From Hippasteria phrygiana (taxonomy: Eukaryota; Echinodermata; Asteroidea; Valvatida; Goniasteridae): a stretch of DNA of 64,000 bases. The stretch's first letter is position 1. Each line of letters begins with the position of its first letter. This document shows, piece by piece, positions 54,395-64,000 of the stretch. Under the pieces are notes generated by a model that was given only the letters and a program-made list of their open reading frames with translations, was not told the DNA's origin and ran no database searches. The position numbers and the translations under genes were made by a program. The DNA is taken from NCBI GenBank assembly GCA_037893225.1, contig JAZGUH010000185.1, positions 2,480,001-2,544,000 of the forward strand. Reading direction: 5' to 3'.

Positions 54395-57300
54395 TTACTT
54401 TTTAAGTTTGTGTATTTCTTTAAAAAGTTGCCAAATAATGATAAAAACACTGGACTGATTTTTGAAGTCTTTGAGATTTTTATGTGAAGTAACAATTTCA
54501 GCCAAAAAATGATAAAAACGCAAGGCTATAGCCTTACTGGACTGATTTTTGAATTGTTTGTGAATTGTTTGTGAAGTAATAATTTTAGACAAAAAATGAT
54601 AAAAACACAAGGCTATAGCCTTACTGGACTGATTTTTGAATTGTTTGTGAAGTAATCATTTTAGCCAAAAAATGATAAAAACGCAAGGCTATAGCCTTAC
54701 TGGACTGATTTTTGAAGTCTTAAAAAATTGCTTGTGAAGTAACGTTTTCAGCCAAAAAATGATAAAACACAAGGCTATAGCCTTACTTGACTGATTTTTG
54801 AAGTCTTTAAAAATTGCTTGTGAAGTAACGTTTTCAGCCAAAAAATGATAAAACACAAGGCTATAGCCTTACTTGACTGATTTTTGAAGTCTTTGAGAAT
54901 TGTTTGTGAAGTAACAATTTCACCCCAAAAAATGATAAAAACACAAGGCTATAGCCTTACTCGACTGATTTTTGATGTTTTTCAGTATTTTTTTGTGACG
55001 GAAGTAAAGTTTTCACCCCCCCCAAAAAAAACAAGGCTATAGCCTTACTGGACTAATTTTTGAATTGTTTGTGAATTGTTTGTGAAGTAATCATTTTAGC
55101 CAAAAAATGATAAAAACACAAGGCTATAGCCTTACTCGACTGATTTTTGAATTGTTTGTGAATTGTTTGTGAAGTAATAAGTTTAGCCAAAAAATGATAA
55201 AATAAAGGCTATAGGCTTACTGGACTAATTTTTGAATTGTTTGTGAATTGTTTGTGAAGTAACAATTTCACCCAAAAAATGATAAAAACACAAGGCTATA
55301 GCCTTACTCGACTGATTTTTGAATTGTTTGTGAAGTAATATTTTTTACCTAAAAAGATGATAAACACAAGGCTATAGCTTTACTGGACTGATTTTTGAAG
55401 TCTTTGAGAATTGTTTGTGAAGTAACAATTTCACCCAAAAAATGATAAAAACACAAGGCTATAGCCTTACTCGACTGATTTTTGATGTTTTTCAGTATTT
55501 TTTTGTGACGGAAGTAAAGTTTTCACTCCCCCCCCCCAAAAAAAAACAAGGCTATAGCCTTACTGGACTAATTTTTGAATTGTTTGTGAATTGTTTGTGA
55601 AGTAATCATTTTAGCCAAAAAATGATAAAAACACAAGGCTATAGCCTTACTCGACTGATTTTTGAATTGTTTGTGAAGTAATATTTTTTACCTAAAAAGA
55701 TGATAAACACAAGGCTATAGCTTTACTCGACTGATTTTTGATGTTTTTCAGTATTTTTTTGTGACGGAAGTAAAGTTTTCACCCCCCCCAAAAAAAACAA
55801 GGCTATAGCCTTACTGGACTAATTTTTGAATTGTTTGTGAATTGTTTGTGAAGTAATCATTTTAGCAAAAAAATGATAAAACACAAGGCTATAGCCTTAC
55901 TCGACTGATTTTTGAATTGTTTGTGAATTGTTTGTGATGTAATAAGTTTAGCCAAAAAATGATAAAAACGCAAGGCTATAGCCTTACTGGACTGATTTTT
56001 GAAGTCTTTAAAAATTGCTTGTGAAGTAACGTTTTCAGCAAAAAAATGATAAAACACAAGGCTATAGCCTTACTGGACTGATTTTTGAAGTCTTTGTGAA
56101 TTGTTTGTGAAGTAATCATTTTAGCAAAAAAATGATAAAAACAAGGCTATAGCCTTACTGGACTGATTTTTGAAGTCTTTGAGAATTGTTTTTGAAATAA
56201 AAACTTTAGCCCAAAAATGATAAAAACACAAGGCTATAGCCTTACTCGACTGATTTTTGAATTGTTTGTGAATTGTTTGTGAAGTAATAAGTTTAGCCAA
56301 AAAATGATAAAAACGCAAGGCTATAGCCTTACTCGACTGATTTTTGATGTTTTTCAGTATTTTTTTGTGACGGAAGTAAAGTTTTCACCCCCCCCCCAAA
56401 AAAACAAGGCTATAGCCTTACTGGACTGATTTTTGAAGTCTTTGAGAATTGTTTGTGAAGTAATCATTTTAGCCAAAAAATGATAAAAATGCAAGGCTAT
56501 AGGCTTACTCGACTGATTTTTGAATTGTTTGTGAATTGTTTGTGAAGTAATCATTTTAGCCAAAAAATGATAAAAACACAAGGCTATAGCCTTACTCGAC
56601 TGATTTTTGAATTGTTTGTGAAGTAATATTTTTTACCTAAAAAGATGATAAACACAAGGCTATAGCTTTACTGGACTGATTTTTGAAGTCTTTGAGAATT
56701 GTTTGTGAAGTAACAATTTCACCCAAAAAATGATAAAAACACAAGGCTATAGCCTTACTCGACTGATTTTTGATGTTTTTCAGTATTTTTTTGTGACGGA
56801 AGTAAAGTTTTCACTCCCCCCCCAAAAAAAACAAGGCTATAGCCTTACTGGACTAATTTTTGAATTGTTTGTGAATTGTTTGTGAAGTAATCATTTTAGC
56901 CAAAAAATGATAAAAACACAAGGCTATAGCCTTACTCGACTGATTTTTGAATTGTTTGTGAATTGTTTGTGAAGTAATAAGTTTAGCCAAAAAATGATAA
57001 AAACGCAAGGCTATAGCCTTACTCGACTGATTTTTGATGTTTTTCAGTATTTTTTTGTGACGGAAGTAAAGTTTTCACCCCCCCCAAAAAACAAGGCTAT
57101 AGCCTTACTGGACTAATTTTTGAATTGTTTGTGAATTGTTTGTGAAGTAATCATTTTAGCAAAAAAATGATAAAACACAAGGCTATAGCCTTACTCGACT
57201 GATTTTTGAATTGTTTGTGATGTAATAAGTTTAGCCAAAAAATGATAAAAACGCAAGGCTATAGCCTTACTTGACTGATTTTTGAAGTCTTTAAAAATTG

Positions 57301-59190
57301 CTTGTGAAGTAACGTTTTCAGCAAAAAAATGATAAAACACAAGGCTATAGCCTTACTGGACTGATTTTTGAAGTCTTTGAGAATTGTTTGTGAAGTAATC
57401 ATTTTAGCCAAAAAATGATAAAAATGCAAGGCTATAGGCTTACTGGACTAATTTTTGAATTGTTTGTGAATTGTTTGTGAAGTAATCATTTTAGCCAAAA
57501 AATGATAAAAACACAAGGCTATAGCCTTACTCGACTGATTTTTGAATTGTTTGTGAATTGTTTGTGAAGTAATCATTTTAGCCAAAAAATGATAAAAACA
57601 CAAGGCTAGAGCCTTACTCGACTGATTTTTGAATTGTTTGTGAAGTAATATTTTTTACCTAAAAAAATGATAAACACAAGGCTATAGCTTTACTGGACTG
57701 ATTTTTGAAGTCTTTGAGAATTGTTTGTGAAGTAACAATTTCACCCAAAAAATGATAAAAACACAAGGCTATAGCCTTACTCGACTGATTTTTGATGTTT
57801 TTCAGTATTTTTTTGTGACGGAAGTAAAGTTTTCACTCCCCCCCAAAAAACACAAGGCTATAGCCTTACTCGACTGATTTTTGAATTGTTTGTGAAGTAA
57901 TATTTTTTACCTTAAAAAAATGATAAACACAAGGCTATAGCTTTACTGGACTGATTTTTGAAGTCTTTGAGAATTGTTTGTGAAGTAACAATTTCACCCA
58001 AAAATGATAAAAACACAAGGCTATAGCCTTACTTGACTGATTTTTGATGTTTTTCAGTATTTTTTTGTGACGGAAGTAAAGTTTTCACCCCCCCCCCAAA
58101 AAAAAACAAGGCTATACTGGACTAATTTTTGAATTGTTTGTGAATTGTTTGTGAAGTAATCATTTTAGCCAAAAACTGATAAAATAAAGGCTATAGGCTT
58201 ACTGGACTAATTTTTGAATTGTTTGTGAATTGTTTGTGAAGTAATCATTTTAGCCAAAAAATGATAAAAACACAAGGCTATAGGCTTACTGGACTGATTT
58301 TTTAATTGTTTGTGAATTGTTTGTGAAGTAATCATTTTAGCCAAAAAATGATAAAAACACAAGGCTATAGCCTTACTCGACTGATTTTTGATGTTTTTCA
58401 GTATTTTTTTGTGACGGAAGTAAAGTTTTCACTCCCCCCCAAAAAAACACAAGGCTATAGCCTTACTGGACTGATTTTTGAATTGTTTGTGAAGTAATCA
58501 TTTTAGCCAAAAATTGATAAAAACAAGGCTATAGCCTTACTCGACTGATTTTTGAATTGTTTGTGAATTGTTTGTGATGTAATAAGTTTAGCCAAAAAAT
58601 GATAAAAACGCAAGGCTATAGCCTTACTCGACTGATTTTTGATGTTTTTCAGTATATTTTTGTGACAGAAGTAAAGTTTTCACCCCCCAAAAAAACAAGG
58701 CTATAGCCTTACTGGACTGATTTTTGAATTGTTTGTGAAGTAATCATTTTTTACCCAAAAAAATGATAAACACAAGGCTATAGCTTTACTGGACTGATTT
58801 TTAAAGTCTGAGAATTGTTTGTAAAGTAACAATTTTAGCCAAAAAATGATAGAAACAAGGCTATAGCCTTACTTGACTGATTTTTGAATTGTTTGTGAAG
58901 TAATAAGTTTAGCCAAAAATTGATAGAAACAAGGCTATAGCCTTACTCGACTGATTTTTGAAGTCTTTGAGAATTGTTTGTGAAGTAACAATTTCACCCC
59001 AAAAAATGATAAAAACACAAGGCTATAGCCTTACTCGACTGATTTTTGAATTGTTTGTGAAGTAATATTTTTTACCCAAAAAATTGATAAACACAAGGCT
59101 ATAGCTTTACTGGACTGATTCTTTAAGTCTTTGAGAATTTTATGTGAAGTAACAATTTTAGCCAAAGAATAATAAAAACACACTGGACTG
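54395..59190 (+). repeat. 4.8-kb satellite array, ~80-90-bp units
   Basis: About 55 units, each with the perfect palindrome AAGGCTATAGCCTT or a one- to two-base variant, followed by tactcgactgatttttgaa and a variable tail before ccaaaaaatgataaaaacac. Four tail types recur: ttgtttgtgaattgtttgtg; agtctttgagaattgtttgt; gatgtttttcagtatttttt with a C7-9/A7 tract; and ttgtttgtgaagtaatattt. They occur in fixed runs, for example near 55366, 56657, 57678 and 57929, a higher-order arrangement. Edge units are more diverged. Open minus-strand frames through the array are by-products of unit length. It sits between the 3' ends of TMEM218 and the minus-strand gene. Confidence 0.95.
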
Positions 59191-59778
59191 CAATTGACTT
59201 TAGACTTGGTACTTTAGTTGAAAAAAATGACTTGGGACTTGACTTGGTTACAACAGTGCCAATACAGGAATCATACATGGGAATCAGACTTGAGTTCATT
59301 TTTGGCATTTGTCAAATTTCATCGAGCTGCTCAGCATACAATTTTACTGAGCACAGACCAATTTTGTTTAACAAAATACAGGTTACCAGTGAAAATGTCA
59401 CTTGAGGCGTACTGCTTGTGACTAGTTATTGGCCGATTCTGGCTTGGCGGAAAAATTTGCTAAAGCGTTAATCTGTGCTCAGTGGTCCATGAAATTAGGC
59501 CTCCAGACCTGGTATCTGTATTCATGAATTGGCTGGACGTAGACCTAGATGACGCCGAGCTTGGACTTGATGGTGTAGACTAGGACTCAAGGTCAGGGGT
59601 CAATTTCAGAAAGCTGTTAAACACAAAAATGTACAAAGCACAAAAAGGTCTTGCTTTTATAGTAATAACCGTTACCAGCAAAAACTCCATGTGAGGCCAA
59701 ACAAACAACAACTTAAAATTCCTTTAAAAATTATATTTAATTCCTTAAAAAAACAAATATATATATATATATATATAT

Positions 59779-59892
59779 ATACAGGGTGTCCCCCCCCTAA
59801 AAAAAAAAAGTTCCCGCATCAGGATCTGTCGAAATCTAGATTCTGAGGTTGCCTGGTTTGGCCTGGACATTCTTTTTGGAACACCCTGTAGG
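59779..59892. mobile_element. short mariner-like MITE
   Basis: TACAGGGTGTCCC to GGAACACCCTGTA, TA at both edges, set in an (AT)n microsatellite at 59756-59780. Confidence 0.55.
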
Positions 59893-60219
59893 GCCAATGA
59901 TTTTCCGTTTTAGTGGAAACCAAACGGAATTGGCCTCTTTCATTGTGCATTCATTTACATGTATGAAATAATGTCAAATGGAAATGAAACAGATTTTTGT
60001 ACACTGTTCTAATGGGCGAAACGGAAATGAAGATTTGTCAAAACGGAAATGAAGATTTGTCAAAACGGAAAATTGACTTTTCTCAAACGGAAAATCATTG
60101 GCTCTAACCCTGTATATAAAAAATCTAAAACTTGACCCGACTTTTGTGACTTTCAAGGTTGGTTGCGGAGGGCAACACAACTATTTAATTTTTTTTGGCC
60201 TGATTTTTAAGCTAAATAT

Positions 60220-60444
60220 CAGGGCTGTAGTCGAGTCCATCACAAGTCCATCACAAGTCCCTGCAAGCCCATCACAAACCCTCCAGTCCTAATTCCAATC
60301 ACAAGCTATTCAAATGAGCTTTGACAAAGGCATTCCCTTGTCATTGTTCACCCAGTTACTTGCAACCGGCTTTATAAAAGGACTTGTGACTGGACTTGCA
60401 AAATGACTTGTGAAAGGACTTGCAGGGACTTGACGACAGCCCTG
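60220..60444. mobile_element. second copy of the hAT-type MITE, 8-bp duplication
   Basis: Ends CAGGGCTGTAGTCGAG and CTTGACGACAGCCCTG are flanked by CTAAATAT at 60212-60219 and 60445-60452. The interior repeats cacaagtcc/ggacttgtg and shares 'gacaaaggcattcc' with the 32 kb copy. It lies just 3' of the minus-strand gene's stop codon, probably within its 3' UTR. Confidence 0.85.
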
Positions 60445-60576
60445 CTAAATATACACCACAAATCTCATTTGTTGCTAATCCTGATCTTTTGTGCTAAGCA
60501 GCCTTACGAAATTTCCCCTGATGACCTCAATACAAGTCTGATTACTGAATGCCAGGACTTAATTATAAACACTTCT

Positions 60577-61182
60577 TTAGACCGCTTCCTCTTCAGGCAC
60601 AGCCGTCCCTTCTTGAACCTCCCCTGTTGCTATGGTGACACTCGTCTCCTCCTGCGTAGCCGAGTCGGCCATCTGTTTACTGCTCCTATTGGACTGGCTG
60701 GAAGGCGGGGCTTCTCGGTCGTCGGCCTGTGACGATTGGCTGGACTGTGGGGGGAATGTCCCCTCGGCTGGGGTAAGCACCAATTTATCGCTTGGAATTT
60801 CTGTAGGCTCATCTCCTTGTGGTGCGTCCTCGCCCGCCTCTGCCTTCCCACCAGACGAGTCTTCCACGATCACGTCTGGTTGACTCTCCGAGCCTGCCTC
60901 GGGCTTGTCGAGCGAGGACACTGCTCGCTCCTCCTCAAACTCCTCTGTAGAAGCCTGCTGTGGGATCTCATCTGTGAGTTGTGGGATCTCATCTGTGAGT
61001 TGGGGGCCGTCGCCCGAGGCCGGATCTGTCGGCTCTTGTGCTGCAATCTGGTCAATAGGGGGCGGTGTTTGGACGGTTGGTTGCTGTTGGACGGGAGAGG
61101 GTGGTTTTTCCTCAACTGTATCGGGCTGTGATGTGGACGGTTGCTGTGGTACAGGGGAAGACCTAGGTGACTGTTTGGAAAC
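60577..61182 (-). CDS. C-terminal exon of an unrecognised acidic Ser/Gln/Pro-rich protein
   Basis: A minus-strand frame of 201 codons plus TAA begins at a good acceptor (ttctttgttcacag at 61183 and above) in phase 0 and ends in VPEEEAV. It is the only long frame of its kind in 25 kb, and its codon composition is clearly unlike the surroundings. The protein is low-complexity: Pro, Gln, Ser and Glu rich, strongly acidic in the middle and tail, with no predicted membrane segment or folded domain. Two tandem copies of L-T-D-E-I-P-Q come from a 21-bp DNA duplication at about 60963-61004. It is probably the disordered tail of a larger protein whose folded part lies to the right of the window. I do not recognise it. 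The next exon upstream is probably at 63983-64000. Its 3' end faces the satellite array and the TMEM218 3' end. Confidence 0.65.
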   Translation of the reverse strand, partial: VSKQSPRSSPVPQQPSTSQPDTVEEKPPSPVQQQPTVQTPPPIDQIAAQEPTDPASGDGPQLTDEIPQLTDEIPQQASTEEFEEERAVSSLDKPEAGSESQPDVIVEDSSGGKAEAGEDAPQGDEPTEIPSDKLVLTPAEGTFPPQSSQSSQADDREAPPSSQSNRSSKQMADSATQEETSVTIATGEVQEGTAVPEEEAV

Positions 61183-61768
61183 CTGTGAACAAAGAAATCG
61201 CAGACGGGATATTACACTTTGAACATCTAACAAAAGAAGAAACGGCGCACTAACAATGAACATCCATTGTTACTTGGCACTAAATCCATTGTTACTTGTT
61301 CACAGTGTTATGAACAGCTGAATCGGCAATTTCCAGGAACTGGTTAGCCAACAAATATTGCTTAGCATATTTTCTGGGTAAGTAAAAGGAAGCTGTGAAC
61401 CGACGCAACCAGTATACATCCTACGACATTTTGGCCGCTTACCTATTTTTGCTAAGCAATTTTTGATTTTGTTATTGAAATCACCCAATACCCAGCGTTG
61501 CTTAAAAGGTTAACAAAAATGTTCTGCTAACCTCAGCCGAAATTGTTTGTGCTAACCTTAGCGCTGTTTCACGGCCAAAGCGTGCTTATGCCCAAGCACG
61601 CATGGAGATTTCTATTGTTGCATCACGATGTTATAAAGTAAATTTGGCTTCTTAAGTTAGCAAGCATATTTTTGCTTTACTAACTGCTTACAGTCTGAGA
61701 ATTGGACGGAGGCTCTGTAAGCAAAATATCATGAAAATTGGACTCTGGTTTATTCTGGCAGTAAATGG

Positions 61769-62190
61769 TTAAATGTAGTATACACCATTTGCTTTTGCTG
61801 TAATTTTCAGAAATAAATGGATTTGGGGGTTAGTATTTTATAGCGTGCTAGGAAATACTGTTACACTGACCCGTTTAAAGTTGTGTGTGCATAGATGCTG
61901 GGAAAACAGAGAGAAAAAAAATTCTGTTCTAGTAGTCTGGATTGCCTGACCATACTTTAGACAAAACAGAGCAATTTATAGACGTCAGGGAATTATCAGG
62001 TCGGGGAATTAGACTATTTCAAACGACTGTCGGCCAACAATCGTTGGAAAACGATATAAATTTTCACTTTGCTTGAAAATGACAGCACACCAGGTGCCAT
62101 GATTTCACAGGATGCTTGAGACTGCTGTTTTCTTACAGTCTGGTATGGTATTTTGTAATATTTCAGTAGTGTTTTTTTTTTATGTTTGAT
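61769..62190. mobile_element. TTAA-edged 430-bp element, right end decayed
   Basis: TTAAATGTAGTATACACCAT, then the shared body (gcatagatgctgggaaaaca, cagcacaccaggtgccatga). It lies just upstream of the minus-strand C-terminal exon. Confidence 0.6.
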
Positions 62191-62595
62191 GTTTTTGTCT
62201 TCTTAAATGTCAACTTTCAAAAGACAAACTGTCCAACACTGACCGTGGAGAATGATAAAAAGAGGAAACGATCTCATTTCATAATTTGCCCTTTTAGTTT
62301 GCAAGCTTGTTTATTTCAATTCTACTCTCTGTGATGCCGCAATTACAGAAAAGCAACGTTAGTCAGAAGCTGACAAATCTACATGGAAATGAAATGAAAT
62401 AAATGGAATGATTTCATGCAAAAGTGGAAAGTGTCACTTACACTGCAAACATGAAAAGATGGAGGAATCAAGAATAGATATTATGGTTTGGCTTGAGAAG
62501 CGCTGCTCGCTACCTGCTGAAAGAACCAGAGATCAAGATGACACACAGAGGCAAGAAACGGCAGATAAAGTGATCAAGCTATGGATATTCTGAAA

Positions 62596-63030
62596 CAGGC
62601 TTTTAAGCAGACCCACGTGAAAAAGTAGGTGAATATTATGATCAAGATTTTTTTTTAAAAGGGAAAAAACTAGGACTCTGTAAAAAAATCAGGATATCTG
62701 CATTTTCCCTTTAACCACTGTAACGACTGGATACCGGTACGTCTCCAATGTGAACTCTATAAAGCAAACAGGCTTTCAAGCAGACCCACATGAAAAAGTA
62801 GGTGAATATTATGATCAAGATTTAAAAAAAAAAGGGAAAAAAACTAGGACTCTGTAAAAGAAATCAGGATATCTGCATTTTCCCTTTAACCACTGTAACG
62901 ACTGGATACCGGTACGTCTCCAATGTGAACTCTATAAAGCAAACAGGCTTTCAAGCAGACCCACATGAAAAAGTAGGTGAATATTATGATCAAGATTTTT
63001 TTTTAAAGAAAAAAAAAACCAGGACTCTGT
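62596..63030 (+). repeat. ~174-bp tandem repeat, 2.5 copies
   Basis: Units start at 62596, 62769 and 62944 with caggctttcaagcagaccca and include accggtacgtctccaatgtg. They are nearly identical apart from the poly-T/A tract, so the duplication is recent. In an intron of the minus-strand gene. Confidence 0.85.
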
Positions 63031-63982
63031 AAAATTCAGAATAAAACTTTTGCAGGCTTTCAGTAGCTTTCGTTGATACCCATGTCCACAGCATCACAAG
63101 CCTCATTTGGCATGTTCTGTACTCACAACACTTGCGCTCCATCCTCAACTAAGCTCTTGGAAGTAAAGTTGCAGTACTCCTGCACCCAAGCCCTTCATTG
63201 TGTGATTTTCATATGACAGTGTGTAACACTGTTATGAAAAATATTCAATGAGATTTCATTTTTCGGAGTTGTGGGACAAAAAAATAGAATTTCAAAAAAA
63301 GTAGAAGCAAGGTAAAAAAAATAAAAGGAAAAGTATGAATATTTTAAAGCCAATCTAAACCTCAATCTACCAGCACGATGGAAAAACATTAATAGAAACC
63401 TACTGAAGTGCAGTAGCGGACAAGTTTAAGCCGAGTTCATATGTTGATGTTTCATGCTAACCAATGCAGGAAATATAGCCTCAATGTGGAAATATATGAC
63501 TCTCTGTATTTATTAACATTGTGCATGAGTTATTAAAAAGCCTTTGGCTGACAAGCAAAGCAACGTGTGGAAACAGTTCTGACAATTATTTTAACTTTGG
63601 CACAAAGATTGCTGTTTATGATGCGGGAAGAGAAAATGGAGCTCAAAGTCAATGAACTGCATGTACACTATACTCTCAGCGTAAAAAAATAATCGGCCAA
63701 AAAAAACATTGGGGTGTGATAGAAAAGGAATTTTTGAATTTGTAAATGTTGAAATCTTAAAATCGACTTTCCAACTCTAGATTCGCTACCTAATGGAGAC
63801 CGAGAAACAATAGAGGACAAAAGGATGAAAAGATCTCCACAAGGAAATTCTAAAGAGGGGATGTTTCCACAGGGAAATCTGTGCACAACCAGTTCGCGTC
63901 GGAGGATGTGTTAACACGATCTGGCTGTTTTTATACACGGGCACGGCTGACGGGTAAAAATGTCAAGCTTGCCTCGACTCAC

Positions 63983-64000
63983 CTCCGGGTGACTCTCAAC
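63983..64000 (-). CDS. probable penultimate exon of the same minus-strand gene (partial)
   Basis: The last 18 bases of the window read V-E-S-H-P-E on the minus strand and end at a consensus donor (GAG|gtgagt). With that frame the splice is phase 0, matching the phase-0 start of the exon at 61182. The exon continues beyond the window, so neither its start nor its identity can be judged. Additional small exons between 61183 and 63982 cannot be excluded. Confidence 0.4.

Noticed and set aside
55857..56581. Minus-strand frames with repeated FYHFLAK...FKNQSSKAIAL peptides
   Set aside because: They arise because satellite unit lengths are often multiples of three. There is no start, splice site or constancy of frame across the array.
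54395..59190. CRISPR-like array
   Set aside because: Units are contiguous and diverged without unique spacers, in a eukaryotic gene-splitting context.
60736..61131. Cys/Trp/Leu-rich plus-strand frames
   Set aside because: Antisense of the Gln/Ser/Pro-rich coding exon, as expected from its codon content.

Overview
The window is eukaryotic nuclear DNA. Genes are split by GT-AG introns, intergenic DNA is A+T-rich, and it is full of short inverted-repeat elements, tRNA-headed SINEs, homopolymer tracts and a large satellite. Gene content (Maelstrom, TMEM218), the THAP and Crypton-type relics and the overall repeat style fit a marine invertebrate deuterostome. An echinoderm, perhaps a sea star, is my best guess, but that is inference from the sequence alone.

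Layout. 1-11.9 kb: no convincing gene; mobile-element remains and palindromic MITEs. 11.95-16.38 kb, minus strand: a complete five-exon gene for a 184-residue secreted NTF2-like (SnoaL/DUF4440-type) protein, with a dead THAP-domain relic in its second intron. 18.07-38.45 kb, plus strand: a complete 13-exon maelstrom (MAEL) gene, 520 codons, with an N-terminal HMG box, the Maelstrom domain and a GRG-repeat tail. 47.25-52.36 kb, plus strand: a complete three-exon TMEM218 gene, 115 codons. 54.4-59.2 kb: a satellite of about 55 diverged units of roughly 80-90 bp, each built round a 14-bp perfect palindrome. 60.58-64.0 kb, minus strand: the C-terminal part of an unrecognised acidic, Ser/Gln/Pro-rich protein whose 5' end lies beyond the window.

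The genes do not form an operon-like system. MAEL acts in piRNA-directed transposon silencing, TMEM218 in the ciliary transition zone, and the NTF2-like protein is predicted to be secreted. The introns and spacers hold a well-preserved record of transposition. Two loci can be read as old repeats with a younger element inserted and a clean target-site duplication (8-bp hAT-type; 4-bp AAAT/ATTT type). A TTAA-bounded piggyBac-like family has seven or more copies. One palindromic element in MAEL intron 4 carries a Crypton-type recombinase exon, and a related copy in intron 7 lacks it. MAEL itself, a transposon-silencing gene, is about 92% intron, much of it mobile DNA.
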